Of a stretch of DNA of 64,000 nt, positions 54,416 to 64,000 are shown in pieces. A program made the translations under genes and the position numbers. The stretch is from assembly GCF_000801105.2 (NCBI RefSeq), contig NC_079514.1:15230293-15294292 (forward strand). The letters run 5' to 3'. Below the pieces are notes generated by a model. It did not search any database and was not told where the DNA came from. It was given only the letters and a program-made list of their open reading frames with translations. The stretch's first letter is position 1; each line of letters begins with the position of its first letter. Source of the DNA: Raphanus sativus (Eukaryota > Streptophyta > Magnoliopsida > Brassicales > Brassicaceae).

Positions 54416-56540
54416 TGATATGTTATAAAAGAGAATAATAGATTTCATGATAATCCATTGAACCGGATTCAGACATATTTTAAAACGTAACTGGATAATT
54501 TCATAGTTACTGGAAGTTACATGGTTTTACAAATAGAAATTGATGCAAAGAAAAACAAAACAAAACAGGATCTTCCTTTGCCAGCAATTTCCTCTGTATC
54601 TATCTTACTATATATAAACAGGATAGACACACATGCATTTTCCTAAATTGTTCATGGACACAACTCTGTTTTTCTTCTTTTATATTTGATTTACAACATG
54701 TTAAAACTGCCCTTGAGAATTTTTCATAAAAAAAAAACTGTCCTTGAGTAGTAAAGAGAGAAACCTGAGATAGAAATATTTAGATATAAGTTCCCGAGAG
54801 ATAAGAGTTGGAGAAGTTCTTGTTATGCTTTGAAGAGAGTCGCTAGTACATTGAACCCTCTGATGCCGAATGCTGGTCTCAAAAACAATCTTGATTTCCC
54901 TTCTTACGGATAATTGTAGAATCCAAGCACCAAATCCCTTAAGTGAGAAAGGAAACATTGTACTTAGATCAGATGAGACCATCTAAGAATTTTTCAGAAA
55001 ATATACATACCTAAAAAGAAGACAAAGATCATCTCAATAGGCCAGGAAAAAGAATAGATTTGAATCTTTACAGGGTTTCCTTTTTAACACCATTGAAGAG
55101 CATTCTTTTTATAATTTTTAAAAATCTTTGGTTATTCCTTTTGTTTTGAAGGTACTTCGAGAAAACACTAAACATCTAAAGTATTTCCGAGCTGTATAAC
55201 TTCAGAGTAAGAGAAAAACGTTTTGTGTCGATAAGCTCGTTAGCTGCTAAATTTCCCAAATTTAAAATTAATAATGAACACACACTGTCTCATATATCTA
55301 TAATTGCATACATTAGCCGTTTCCTAGCTACAAAACAGAGCACTTTGTTTTGTATCTACATCAACAAGACTGGTATAAGAACTCATCAGCTTACAAAAAT
55401 TCTCTACTGAGAAAATGAGAACAACATGCAAAGAACGTAGCGAAGAAATGATGATTCTGCTTTTCCAACGTTGCAGTACAAAACTCTGCAGAGACCATGC
55501 AATGGAATAAACGTAATATTCTTTAGGATGGGATTCAAAAACACTGAATCAGAATCTTTTTCTCGGTAGTTCAAGTGATCAAAAAAGAAACTGGACTTAA
55601 CATAAACCGACCTTCTCATGGCTTCAAATTAGTCTTTCAATGCGGCACCATCCACACAAAGCATGCTTTTGTACTCATCGTCCCCAAAATCCACCATGGT
55701 TTAATTTCTTCTCCATGGTTTTCATACAACTGCATCACCCCAATCATAACTAATGAAACCAATATCGTGTGAAAAGTAAGAAAAAGAAACAAAACGTTGT
55801 ATGATTCTTTACCGTATCTGGAAGTCCTTTTCCAATAACATATGTTTTTTTCTGTTCATGGTCAAGAACCGTTTCCACTTTGGAGATTTAAGGTCAGCCC
55901 GGTCCATCTGAAATCAAAAGTAACATTATGATATGGATTAAACGACGATACTTGCTTTAAAGGTCTGATGTTGGTTTTACTTTAACCTGTCAGGCCATTG
56001 CTTTAAGTCCTCTTCTGATTGATTGAGATGAAGATCAACAAATGATATTTCTAAGAAACTTTTTTGAGTGAGAAGGAGGTAGATTGTCATAGATTACCTG
56101 ATTTTGTTCCTTGCAAACCCATGTTGGTCCAGTGATCAACAACCTACAAACTTTAGACACACACAAACAACTCAATTACAATGTTCATTCAAAAAGATGC
56201 AGCAATGAGAGTACTTAAGTATCATGACCTGAGGAGCAAATCTGGATCACTCCACATGTTGTTTTAGGGGAGGCTGAAACCAATAAGCTATAAATCTAAT
56301 GGACGAGAGAAAGTGAGAATCAGATTTGGCCATCGCTCGGTCTAAATATAAATCAATCGTTAATAAATCAGAAAAAGAGGAAGGTTCATAACGCTCGGTA
56401 AATTAATTAATGCCGGCAAAATGTATGAGAAACAACTACGGATTTACAGGGAAGGAATTGAGAAGATAAATGTTAGGAAAATTTGATTTGAAGAAGAAGT
56501 CAGATTAGACATATCTCAGTATTAATAAACAATGAGAAGT
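54416..56540. other. Unassigned sequence, possibly introns/exons of the OB-fold fragment
   Basis: A minus-strand frame at 54982-54701 is coding-like but unrecognised (ISRELISKYFYLRFLSLLLK). Short exon-like pieces with GT/AG borders occur at 55915-55850 and 56155-56098. No family could be assigned. Confidence 0.3.
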
Positions 56541-56559
56541 CTACCGGAATGATCAAACA

Positions 56560-56697
56560 CAAATCTAAAGAAAAAAAAACCGGAGAAACAAACTTACATT
56601 CACATCGACCAGGAGCATATCACAGCAGCCTAGCCTCGACGACGGAGGAGCAACCGCCAGGCTTCAAGTCGGAGAAGAAGACCCTCCTAAAAGCCAT
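56560..56697 (-). pseudogene. DUF223/RPA1-like OB-fold protein, first exon fragment
   Basis: ATG at 56697 (minus strand) opens MAFRRVFFSDLKPGGCSSVV then EARLL and a stop; one frame over it continues MLLVDVN and a GTAAGT donor at about 56597. FSDLKPG.CSSVVE.RLL followed by LLVDVN is the signature start of the large Brassicaceae family of RPA1-like OB-fold (DUF223) single-strand DNA-binding proteins. A deletion removes the residues between RLL and MLLVDVN and shifts the frame. Downstream OB-fold exons were not recognised. Confidence 0.72.
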
Positions 56698-56819
56698 AAC
56701 CACACGAATCAAAGTTTTGCTAGAGATAGAAATAGACAATGAATTCGATTGGAGAAATATTTACCTATTTATACGGATCTTACATCGAGTCCGAGCGACG
56801 AATGATGCATTGAAGAGAT

Positions 56820-57225
56820 TGTAGTGGGGGTCTTAATTAATCGAAATAAAGACGATCTCATTACTCCGTCTGTTTCGTTGAGAGCAAGGAAACCCAAGCG
56901 GCATGCATCGCCATCGCTGGAGACATTAGAGTTAGGGAGCGATTCGTTTGTTATCGGGCCGGATAGATTGATGGAATGTAGAGCCCATCAGACAACTGGA
57001 TGAAGCCCATATCGCTGTGCGTTTAATGAAACACCGAGTTTCATACACATGGACACGTGTCAGACGCAGAAGAAGTGAGTTTATGACGTGGCATCCCATG
57101 TGTCATAGCTTAGGAAAGAGTAAAGTGTATTTTATATAAATATAGATTTGGTTGATGTGTCACTCACTCTAAGAAAAGAGTTGTACTCTTCTTTATAGTA
57201 TTAAGAAGACCCATGTTCAAAAACG
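56820..57225. other. Unassigned, possible promoter-side sequence of the OB-fold fragment
   Basis: GC-richer DNA upstream of the minus-strand ATG at 56697, with no recognisable coding sequence or repeat. Confidence 0.3.
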
Positions 57226-57759
57226 TGGATGCCGAGACCGATTACGCGCCAGAAATACGCTCGGCGGAGTGGTGCCGCCAGGATTTTAGTGAAATCGGTT
57301 CAAGAAAATCATAAAAACTCAGATTTTTGTTCGAAATTAGCTTGAAATCTGCACATAAATGATAGATTTGTAATATTAGAGCATGAATCATAAAAAAAAC
57401 GTTAAGAAACAGTGTATTAAAGTTGTTTAAAAATGGCCGTCGGCCGATCTAGGGTTGCAGAACCCGCAAAATGGAGAAGATGATAGGTGTATTGACCATT
57501 TAGTCCTTCATTTAAGTTTAAATGCGGCTGTTAATAAATGGTTTACTTGCTGTTCGAACTGGTGACCTGTTAGGTAAATGAAAATCCAGTAAACCACTGT
57601 GCCGAGTCATCCGTTTTGTAATCTACTGAAAGTAAAACAAAATATCTTTAAATCTCAGTGTAATAGTACTAAAATTATTCCCCGATTAATTAATCCGGCG
57701 CTAGACCCGACCTAGCCGAACGCGTTACGCTTAGCGCAATTCCGAACATGGAAGAAGAC
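57226..57759. repeat. GC-rich repeat with a tRNA-like segment and Helitron-like edge
   Basis: The left part (57226-57300) is rich in GCGCC/CGGCGG words and the right part (57680-57735) in CGGCGCTAGACC/CCTAGCCG words, as in a non-autonomous element. The minus strand at 57616-57540 has CGGCACAGTGG (A-box-like) and CAGTTCGAACAG (B-box-like). At 57759-57780 the complement reads CGCGGATAATTATCTAG then T, similar to the Helitron tail at 4817 but with an imperfect stem. Confidence 0.4.
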
Positions 57760-57915
57760 TAGATAATTATCCGCGCTATGCTGGGTGCTCATTTATCACA
57801 TAAATTTAGTTTATTAATTTAATATAATTTTGTGTTCATATTATAGTTTCTGATGTTCTTCAAAATAACAAATATATAAAAAAAATTAGAGCATAGATAT
57901 TTTTACATAAGTATT
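57760..57915. other. AT-rich sequence
   Basis: Possible body of the decayed minus-strand Helitron whose CTAG tip is at 57759. Nothing further was seen. Confidence 0.35.
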
Positions 57916-57918
57916 CAT

Positions 57919-58525
57919 GGGTTCACCTCTTAGAGTGAATCTCTAGGTTCACCAACCAATAAAATTTCAATATTTCATATTTAGTATCTTTTAAATAATG
58001 AAACAAATATTATCAAATTATATTATATTTTTACAATAAAAAAGTAAAAATAAATAAAAAATAATATTAATTGCAAAAAAAAATTAAAATATTTTCAATA
58101 CCATCAACAAAAGATTAAATCTAAACCCTAAATCCGAAACCCTAAAACCTTAGGTTAAACTCTAAACCTTTGGATAAATCTTAAATTCTTGAAATTTTCT
58201 TTAAAATATTTTTAATACTGTCAACAAAACACTAAACCCTAAATCATAAACCATTAACCATTGGTTAAAACATGAACCCTTGGATAAATCATAAATCTAA
58301 ACCCTTGGGTAAATTTTGTTTAGGATTTCAGATTTAGGATTTAAGTTTACTTTTTTGCTGATGATATTAATTTTTTTTGCAATTACTATTATTTTTTTAT
58401 TTTTTTTAACTTTTTAACTGTAAAAACACAATATAATTTGGTAATATTTTATTTCTATATTTAAAAGATACTAATTATGAAATAGTAAAATCTTATTGGT
58501 TGGTGAACCCAATAATAACTCTTAG
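57919..58525. mobile_element. Foldback element related to the MULE-type MITEs
   Basis: The left arm starts GGGTTCACCTCTTAGAGTGA and GGTTCACCAACCAATAAAAT; the right arm ends ATTGGTTGGTGAACCC, and the flanking A/T sequence is also complementary for about 130 bp. The centre has CCCTAAA-like words facing GGATTTAG words. It resembles 17253-18085 and 30118-31000 (GGTTCACC near the ends, CCAATC/CCAATA block), but no clean target duplication was found, so its ends are decayed. Confidence 0.65.
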
Positions 58526-60359
58526 ATATATGTGTATATATATATATATATTCTTTGAAACACTTATGTATATATTAAATAAACAATTTTTATTGTATTT
58601 AGGCAATATTCTATTTTATATTTATAAATTCTGTAAATAAAGAAGGATAAATTCATCAAGCATTTGAATATTTTTTGACGATCATATACAATCATATCTT
58701 TTGTTTCATTTGGAATCTTTATTACCAGACATTGAAACTGTTTTAGAAACCTCATATTTATCGAGGAATATATTTATTTTAGGAATCTCAACATTGAAAC
58801 TGTTTTAAAGATATTGTATTTTTTTTTATCAAAAAGATACAATATCACACAATTGGAGATATTGTATATAATCCCCAGCTTTGAGTTATATATTACACAA
58901 TTGGAGAAAAAGATGAGAAGCTAAACAACGAAAGAAAATAAGAAACCATTGATGTGATTTAAGAACCAACATGGTTCTTACATATCTATGCCTTGATTTG
59001 TGATATTTCACTATTTTATGATATTTAGACTCCTGTTTTAGCTAATTAAGATCATTGTAAATTGCATTTAGGTGTTCATATTATATTTGCATACATAATT
59101 GCAAATTTTTTTGGGTTAGATTGCAATTTTGGAAGTTTGAGGATAATTCAGGAGGTCATTTCTGAAAATTCAAGCATTTGTATCTGATTTGAAAACAAAA
59201 CAAAAGTTGATGGACCATCATGCAATCATGAGGAAGGTCTGGTCAGCACAATTAAAATAATTGGGACTAAATCAAGAGAACTTTCCACGGTGTAAGAGTT
59301 TGAGGCACATTTAAACATAATAAAAAATTTGGAGGACTTGAAAATAGAAATATGAAGAAGCCAGCCATTGTTGTTGAACGATCCTTCTGATCTCTGGAAT
59401 CTGGACTTGCAGACGATGACCCACAACTATTCCGGTGTAATGGAGACTGTGGCTTGAAGCTGAGAGCCCGACTCGGAGATGGAGAGGTCAGAGGTTGTAG
59501 GCTTGTCGAGAGAAGGGATCACGACTCGTGCTAAGCGGGAATCGGCTTCCGTAGAAGCCATTCCAGATTCGAGCTCACTCACTAATTCTCAGATCGAAGA
59601 AGCTTATTTTCCTGGACAAAAAAAAGAGATCGAAGAAGTTATCTTTCTTGACAAACGGAGAAGAAAACAAAAATAAAACACGACAGCAGAGCAATGATGT
59701 GTTTAAGCTAAATGTTTTGATTGGATTTAAAATTTCTCAGTTAATGACATGTCAATTCCATATGATTTAAAATGCTTAGTTGGCAAGCTCTAGAAATAAC
59801 CTTGCTTCATTATTGTGTTGATTGTTTGGTTAACACGTATCTTGGACAGAAAAATAAATTCAGTGAAATCATTGTTCAACAAAACATAATTGTAAACGGT
59901 GAAAACTGAAAAGTTGACCTAGTACTCATCTCGCGTGTTCTCGTTTTGTCTTCTTCCCTTTTTCAATCAGAGGCCAATTAGAGGTTTTGTCTTCTTCCTT
60001 TTTTTTTCCAATTAGAGTTTCCTGCTTCCAGCCACACCGAAATTCTAAATTGAAGGTAACAAGTTCTATATTAAATCATCTTTGCTTCTTAAATCAGAAC
60101 TGTTATTTTTTGTCTAATTTTAATTTTAGTATTACAATTTTACAGTAGTTATGGACTTACGGTTCAATTAATTGATTATATGCTAGACTATTTTTTCTTA
60201 AACTAGACAAAGACTTGATAACTATAGGATTATTGTTTAGCAAAAAAAAAAGTGTGTTACCATAAAGTGAGTACTTAGCTAATAAAAAAATTATGGAAAC
60301 TTAGAAACTATGAAATTGTTGTTTGTTAAAAGATTTTTTCTTTTGCAGTTAAATTCTCA
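58526..60359. other. Unassigned AT-rich sequence with weak coding-like patches
   Basis: A (TA)n run lies at 58530-58550, and ATTGAAACTGTTTTAGAAACC-like sequence is duplicated near 58730 and 58793. At 59226-59676 the base composition is more gene-like (frames MERSEVVGLSREGI on plus, VCKSRFQRSEGSFN on minus) but no family is recognised. 59930-60060 is pyrimidine-rich and could be the leader of the transposase relic that follows. Confidence 0.35.
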
Positions 60360-61311
60360 ATGGAAAATATTTCAAATCCAAATTTTTTTTTTGAAACTAT
60401 GTCTATGACTGAAAATTATTTGGAGAATTTACCTTATGATCCGGGAGAAAGGAAAAAAAAATCAGAATATCCTCTGAATCAAAGAGATGAAGTAATACGT
60501 AAATATCTTATTAGAGGTTCTTGTCAACTCTGTGGTCATGAATTTCCTAAATGATTGTTTAAAAATAAATTAAGGCGAATCAATCCATGTTGGTTTGATC
60601 TCTATGGTAATTAGGGGGGCATTTTATCTGTGAAATTTGATTCGATTCATTATCCGTTGCTATTCGATCCGAAAATTCCGAATATCCGTAAGCTTTCGAA
60701 GCAAAGCAAATACTAAAATTCAATATCCGTTAATATCGAAGCAAATCACAAATATTAAAATTTTGGGAATCGAATATCCGATTCGATCCGTCAATATATA
60801 AATACATGTATATTTTGATTATATTTAAAATTTTAAATGTATAAAATTATTATTCTAACATATGATTTTACAGATTCTATTCACATTATTACTTATATAA
60901 AAGTATTACATAAAATGAAAAAAAATATTTATGACAATTATAATTTTTTTCTTAAGTTTTGTGTTATTATAATTGTTAATTAAGTTTAAAATTTTACAAA
61001 ATATGTTCGATTCACTATATCTTTTAATTTTTATTTTTATATCATGCAAAAAAAAATATTTTCCAAAAAAAAAATTGTATCAAATTTTTAAGATTATTTG
61101 TATTAATCAAAACAAATGAGATAGCCGTAAATATCCGCAAATATCTATTTATTTTCCAGATATCCATTTTTCCGAATATCCGTATTTTTCCGAATCAAAG
61201 CAAATCGAAAAATTAGATATCCGTAACATTCGAAGCAAATCGCAAATACCTTCAAAAACCCGGATATCCGATCCGTGCCCAGGCCTAATGGTAATTGCAC
61301 TATGCCAATAT
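60360..61311 (+). pseudogene. Second TTF/MYM zinc-finger hAT-type transposase relic, interrupted
   Basis: ATG at 60360 opens a frame with YLENLPYDPGERKK, NQRDEVIRKYLIRGSCQLCG then HEFPK, a TGA at 60552-60554, and in the same frame KLRRINPCWFDLYGN. This is the N-terminal TTF-type region of the transposase family also seen at 1560-2880 (pattern YLIRGPCQ...HEFP...F..WFD.YGNWLEY). The frame is then cut by a non-autonomous hAT element (60612-61287) flanked by ATGGTAAT; the right-hand continuation (61296-61311) soon loses similarity. Zinc ligands, DUF4371 and dimerisation regions are absent. Confidence 0.82.
60604..61295. mobile_element. Non-autonomous hAT element with 8-bp target duplication
   Basis: The element spans 60612-61287, starts TAGGGGGGCATTTTATCTG and ends GTGCCCAGGCCTA. 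A perfect 8-bp duplication ATGGTAAT flanks it (60604-60611 and 61288-61295), the hAT size. Both ends carry many GAATATCCG/CGGATATTC words in inverted arrangement around an A/T-rich centre. It is non-coding. It sits inside a transposase relic that is itself hAT-derived. Confidence 0.92.
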
Positions 61312-61439
61312 TAATAGCAGAATATGATAGCTTTTTCGATTGTACTACGTTTGACATAACTCTTATTTTTAGATAGCGTTTTCGAAAATGCAAATGTTAT
61401 GCAAAACTAAAACGGAAAAAATTGATTTTTCCTCTCACT

Positions 61440-61800
61440 TGTTTCACTTTCCCTCTCACTCTATTATATTTATCTCTAAAAATCTCAAACCCTAAAATCA
61501 AAAAACACAACCCCTAAACTCTAAATAAAAACTTTAAACTCTAATATTTTAGTATCAAATCTCAAATTTAACTTCAAATCTTAAATATAAACTCCAAAAT
61601 TAATACTTTTAATCCTCAAATATTAAATCAATACCTCAAACCTTTAACTTTCAAACCCTCTACTTAAACTTTTATTCTAAACTCCAAACTTGAAAAATAA
61701 TATTAAATTAATCATATACCCTAAAGTATAACTAAAATAGTAAAATTTTAATCTTTTATTATTTCTAAAAATAATCATATACCATAAACTCTAATTAGAA
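61440..61800. repeat. Irregular CTCAAACCCTAAA-type tract
   Basis: Many short AAACTC/ACCCTAAA-like words without a fixed period. Too irregular for telomeric DNA; possibly one arm of a decayed foldback element like those at 17253 and 30118, though the complementary arm is not seen. Confidence 0.4.
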
Positions 61801-62092
61801 ATCTTATTGTCTATGCATACACTACACACAAAAAAGGAGATACTGTTACAATTTTCTGGTTAAATTAATTTTCTTTTACACGATGGATATGTTTCATATC
61901 ACAGAAAGGTTAGTGAGGAACTGGTATTCTTTAGTGAGGAAGGAGCGTCCAAGGCAGAGGAGCTGAGACGGAACAAGAAGAAATGAAGAAGCAATCCAAA
62001 TCTCGACCAAAACAGAGATAGAGGAAGAGATCTAGTTTTCTTCTTTGATTGGGATTTGCTCTGGTGGCTCTTCACGCTTTCATTGGCAAGGT

Positions 62093-63126
62093 GAAGAGAT
62101 AAAAACCATTGTTTCCTATTTTGATTTTGAACCATTAATAAACTGGCTATTGCGTGGAAACGTAATTTCATTCTTATATTTAAAATTTTGTATTTTAATA
62201 TTAGATGTCTTTTTTTGGTCAATATGTAGTGTTAGATGTCTAAATACTCCATATTGACCATATTGACCAAAAAAGATTCTACTACTCCATATTGACCAAA
62301 AAAGATTCTAATACTCCATATTGACCAAAAAAAGAGATAAAAACCATTGTTTCCTATTTTGATTTTGAACAATTAATAAACTGGCTATTGCGTGGAAACG
62401 TAATTTCACTCTTATATTTAAAATTTTATATTTTAATATTATATGTCTTTTTGGTCAATATCTATCTTATTAAAACAGAAACATTCTATTGGACCTAACA
62501 TTTATTTTGTAAGTTTTTAAATTAAAATACATCTTTATACTTTATAGTTAAACTTACATTAAATCATTAATGTTTCTTTCTTTATACTACTATCTATGTT
62601 TCCAAACAATATATTTATTTCTTTATACTACTGTCAATGTTTCCAAACAATATATTTTTTATATTACTATCAATGTTTCCAAACAATACAATAATTAATC
62701 TTAGTTATGTTATATCTATCATTTTCTTTTTAAAATTTTGTAGAAACGTCATAATTTCATAAATTGTAAAATAATGAACTTTAAAATTTGGAGTATAAGA
62801 TTACAAATTATGAAATTATTACAATTTAAATCAAATTAGATTACATATCGGTCATCCAACAGTTCAATCGGTTAATCTCGGGGTTTAGTAATTGTTTAAT
62901 ATGAATATTTTAAAAACCTAAATTGAATTGTCAGATCTCCGAATTAACCGGTATAATCACAATCGAGTTGAATTTAAAAACACTGATTTAAATGCAAATT
63001 TTTTTTAAATACACACCTTTAAAAATTACCAAAATATTTGTTAAGTTATTAATGAAATTTTTCATCGTAAAATATTCCGCGCTTCCAAAGCGCGGGTCAA
63101 GATCTAGTGGAGTATTAGATGTCTAA
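62093..63126. repeat. Tandem duplication of about 150 bp, second copy split by a Helitron
   Basis: Copy 1 is about 62093-62247 (AGAGATAAAAACCATTGTTT to GTCAATATGTAGTGTTAGAT and GTCTAAATA). Copy 2 is about 62333-62460 joined to 63108-63126. Between the copies ACTCCATATTGACCAAAAAA recurs at about 62247, 62284 and 62313. Confidence 0.9.
62461..63107 (+). mobile_element. Complete non-autonomous Helitron (647 bp) with a preserved empty site
   Basis: The 5' end TCTATCTTATTAAAACAGAA is preceded by A (62460). The 3' hairpin CCGCGCTTCCAAAGCGCGGG is followed by TCAAGATCTAG ending at 63107, then T (63108). The flanks GGTCAATA and TGGAGTATTAGATGTCTA rejoin to match the uninterrupted tandem copy at 62217-62241 (GGTCAATATGTAGTGTTAGA then TGTCTA). 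This shows exact insertion between A and T without target duplication. The body is nearly identical to 10610-11057. Confidence 0.95.
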
Positions 63127-63347
63127 ATAACATGTTTAGGTGTAGGGGAGAACGATTATTTTGTGTAGCTTTGTTATCTATTATTTTCTATTATTTTCAT
63201 CTTTGTTTTCTACACAAACCAGTATACGCCATCTTTGTTTTCTATTATTTTCATATTATGTATTACCCTTTTTGATTCACTTTACTAATAGGTAATAATT
63301 TGTGCCTTGCAAGGGATGAGATTATTGATTTTGTTATCTTTTTTAAT
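63126..63347. other. Sequence between the tandem duplication and the last hAT-like repeat
   Basis: Contains a partial direct duplication of CATCTTTGTTTTCTA (about 63198 and 63231). Nothing else was seen. Confidence 0.45.
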
Positions 63348-63955
63348 AGGTATGGGCATTCAGGTATATCCCGGTCAGTTCTTTCGGATATCGGGTTTTT
63401 CGAGTTTGTAAATTAAATTTTGTTAGAGTATTACAAAATTCTGAGTCGGGTTCTTCCGGGTTTGGGTGGGTTCGATTTTGATATAAAACCCCCCAAAATA
63501 ACTGAATAACTAAAGTATCTGAAACATGTTTGGATAATACTAGTACCCAAAGTAACCATATTATCCGATTCGGTTCAGATATTTCGTATCCAAACAACTC
63601 AAAGGAACCAAAATAACTAAAATTATTCATTCGACATGGTTTTTGAGTATTTCTATCCAAACTATCACATTTTATCCGAAAATACACAAAATATAATTAA
63701 TATATTTATTTTTAATCATAATTTTAGTTTTTAAAATGATTATAAATAATATTTTTAAATATATATTTACATTTTGGATATTTTCAGATACTCATTCGGT
63801 TCTTGGTTCAAATCGGATTGAGTACCGGTTCTTTGGATACATCAGTTTAGGATCCATTTGGTTATTTATCCCGAGTCTGATCGAGGTCAGGACCCTGATT
63901 TTCGACAGGTTCTTCAGTTTCATATATTTTTCCCAGCCCGGTTTTTTAAGATAAA
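63348..63955. mobile_element. Non-autonomous hAT-like element, decayed
   Basis: It starts TAGGTATGGGCATTCAGG and ends near TTTTCCCAGCCCGG, the usual TAGG(T/G)(A/C)TGGGCA ... GCCCA style of plant hAT-derived repeats. Internal GGGTTCTTCCGGGTTTGGG and CGGTTC/GGATAC words support this. No 8-bp duplication could be found at the decayed right end. Confidence 0.55.
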
Positions 63956-64000
63956 AAGACATTATGTTTGTTTAATCTGGATATTCTTTGGTATTACGTT

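Noticed and set aside
57540..57620. Possible tRNA-Leu/Ser-like gene on the minus strand
   Set aside because: The boxes are degenerate and no cloverleaf forms; kept only as a tRNA-like part of a repeat.

Overview
This is AT-rich plant nuclear DNA, most likely from a Brassicaceae (Brassica/Raphanus-like) genome. The evidence is that exon fragments read as close relatives of Arabidopsis genes (SDD1, TMK-type receptor kinase, KIN-14 kinesin, SYT1, RPA70, YSL, SCPL), and the window is full of Helitron, Mutator-like (MULE) and hAT ends typical of that family. I found no intact protein-coding gene, rRNA, functional tRNA or CRISPR array in 64 kb. The window looks like pericentromeric or gene-poor heterochromatin made of nested mobile elements and broken gene pieces.

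Layout. 0-3.4 kb: a TMK-like LRR fragment and a decayed hAT-type (TTF/MYM zinc finger plus DUF4371) transposase gene. 4.8-6.3 kb: a minus-strand non-autonomous Helitron. 6.8-9.7 kb: a plus-strand cluster of unrelated gene pieces (SDD1, DNA-3-methyladenine glycosylase I, PHO1/EXS, others), some keeping introns. 10.6-11.7 kb: a Helitron 3' end and a minisatellite. 12.0-13.5 kb: a minus-strand cluster (KIN-14 kinesin, SYT1-type synaptotagmin, unidentified exons). 14-19.5 kb: decayed Helitron ends, a foldback MULE with CCCTAAA-like arms and a second MULE, both with 9-bp target duplications. 20.5-21.8 kb: a YSL transporter pseudogene cut by an LTR retrotransposon. 22.2 kb: a SINE. 24-31 kb: Helitrons and diverged repeats, with a second foldback MULE. 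31.9-33.5 kb: an RPA70 pseudogene. 35.7-45.3 kb: a large inverted duplication of a serine carboxypeptidase-like (SCPL) pseudogene region, one arm cut by an LTR element and the other by about 3.3 kb of Helitron. 46.5-48.7 kb: a gag-only LTR element. 51-57 kb: unidentified exon-like pieces, Helitrons and a DUF223/RPA-like OB-fold start. 60-64 kb: a second hAT-type transposase relic with a non-autonomous hAT element nested inside it, and a Helitron whose empty site survives in a neighbouring tandem copy.

The parts do not form a working pathway. What links them is mobile-element activity: capture and shuffling of exons, nested insertion, and segmental inverted duplication. The most useful outputs are the insertions that the sequence itself proves (target duplications, empty sites, paralogous arms) and the chimeric exon clusters. 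Family calls rest on motif recognition by eye; homology searches were not possible here.
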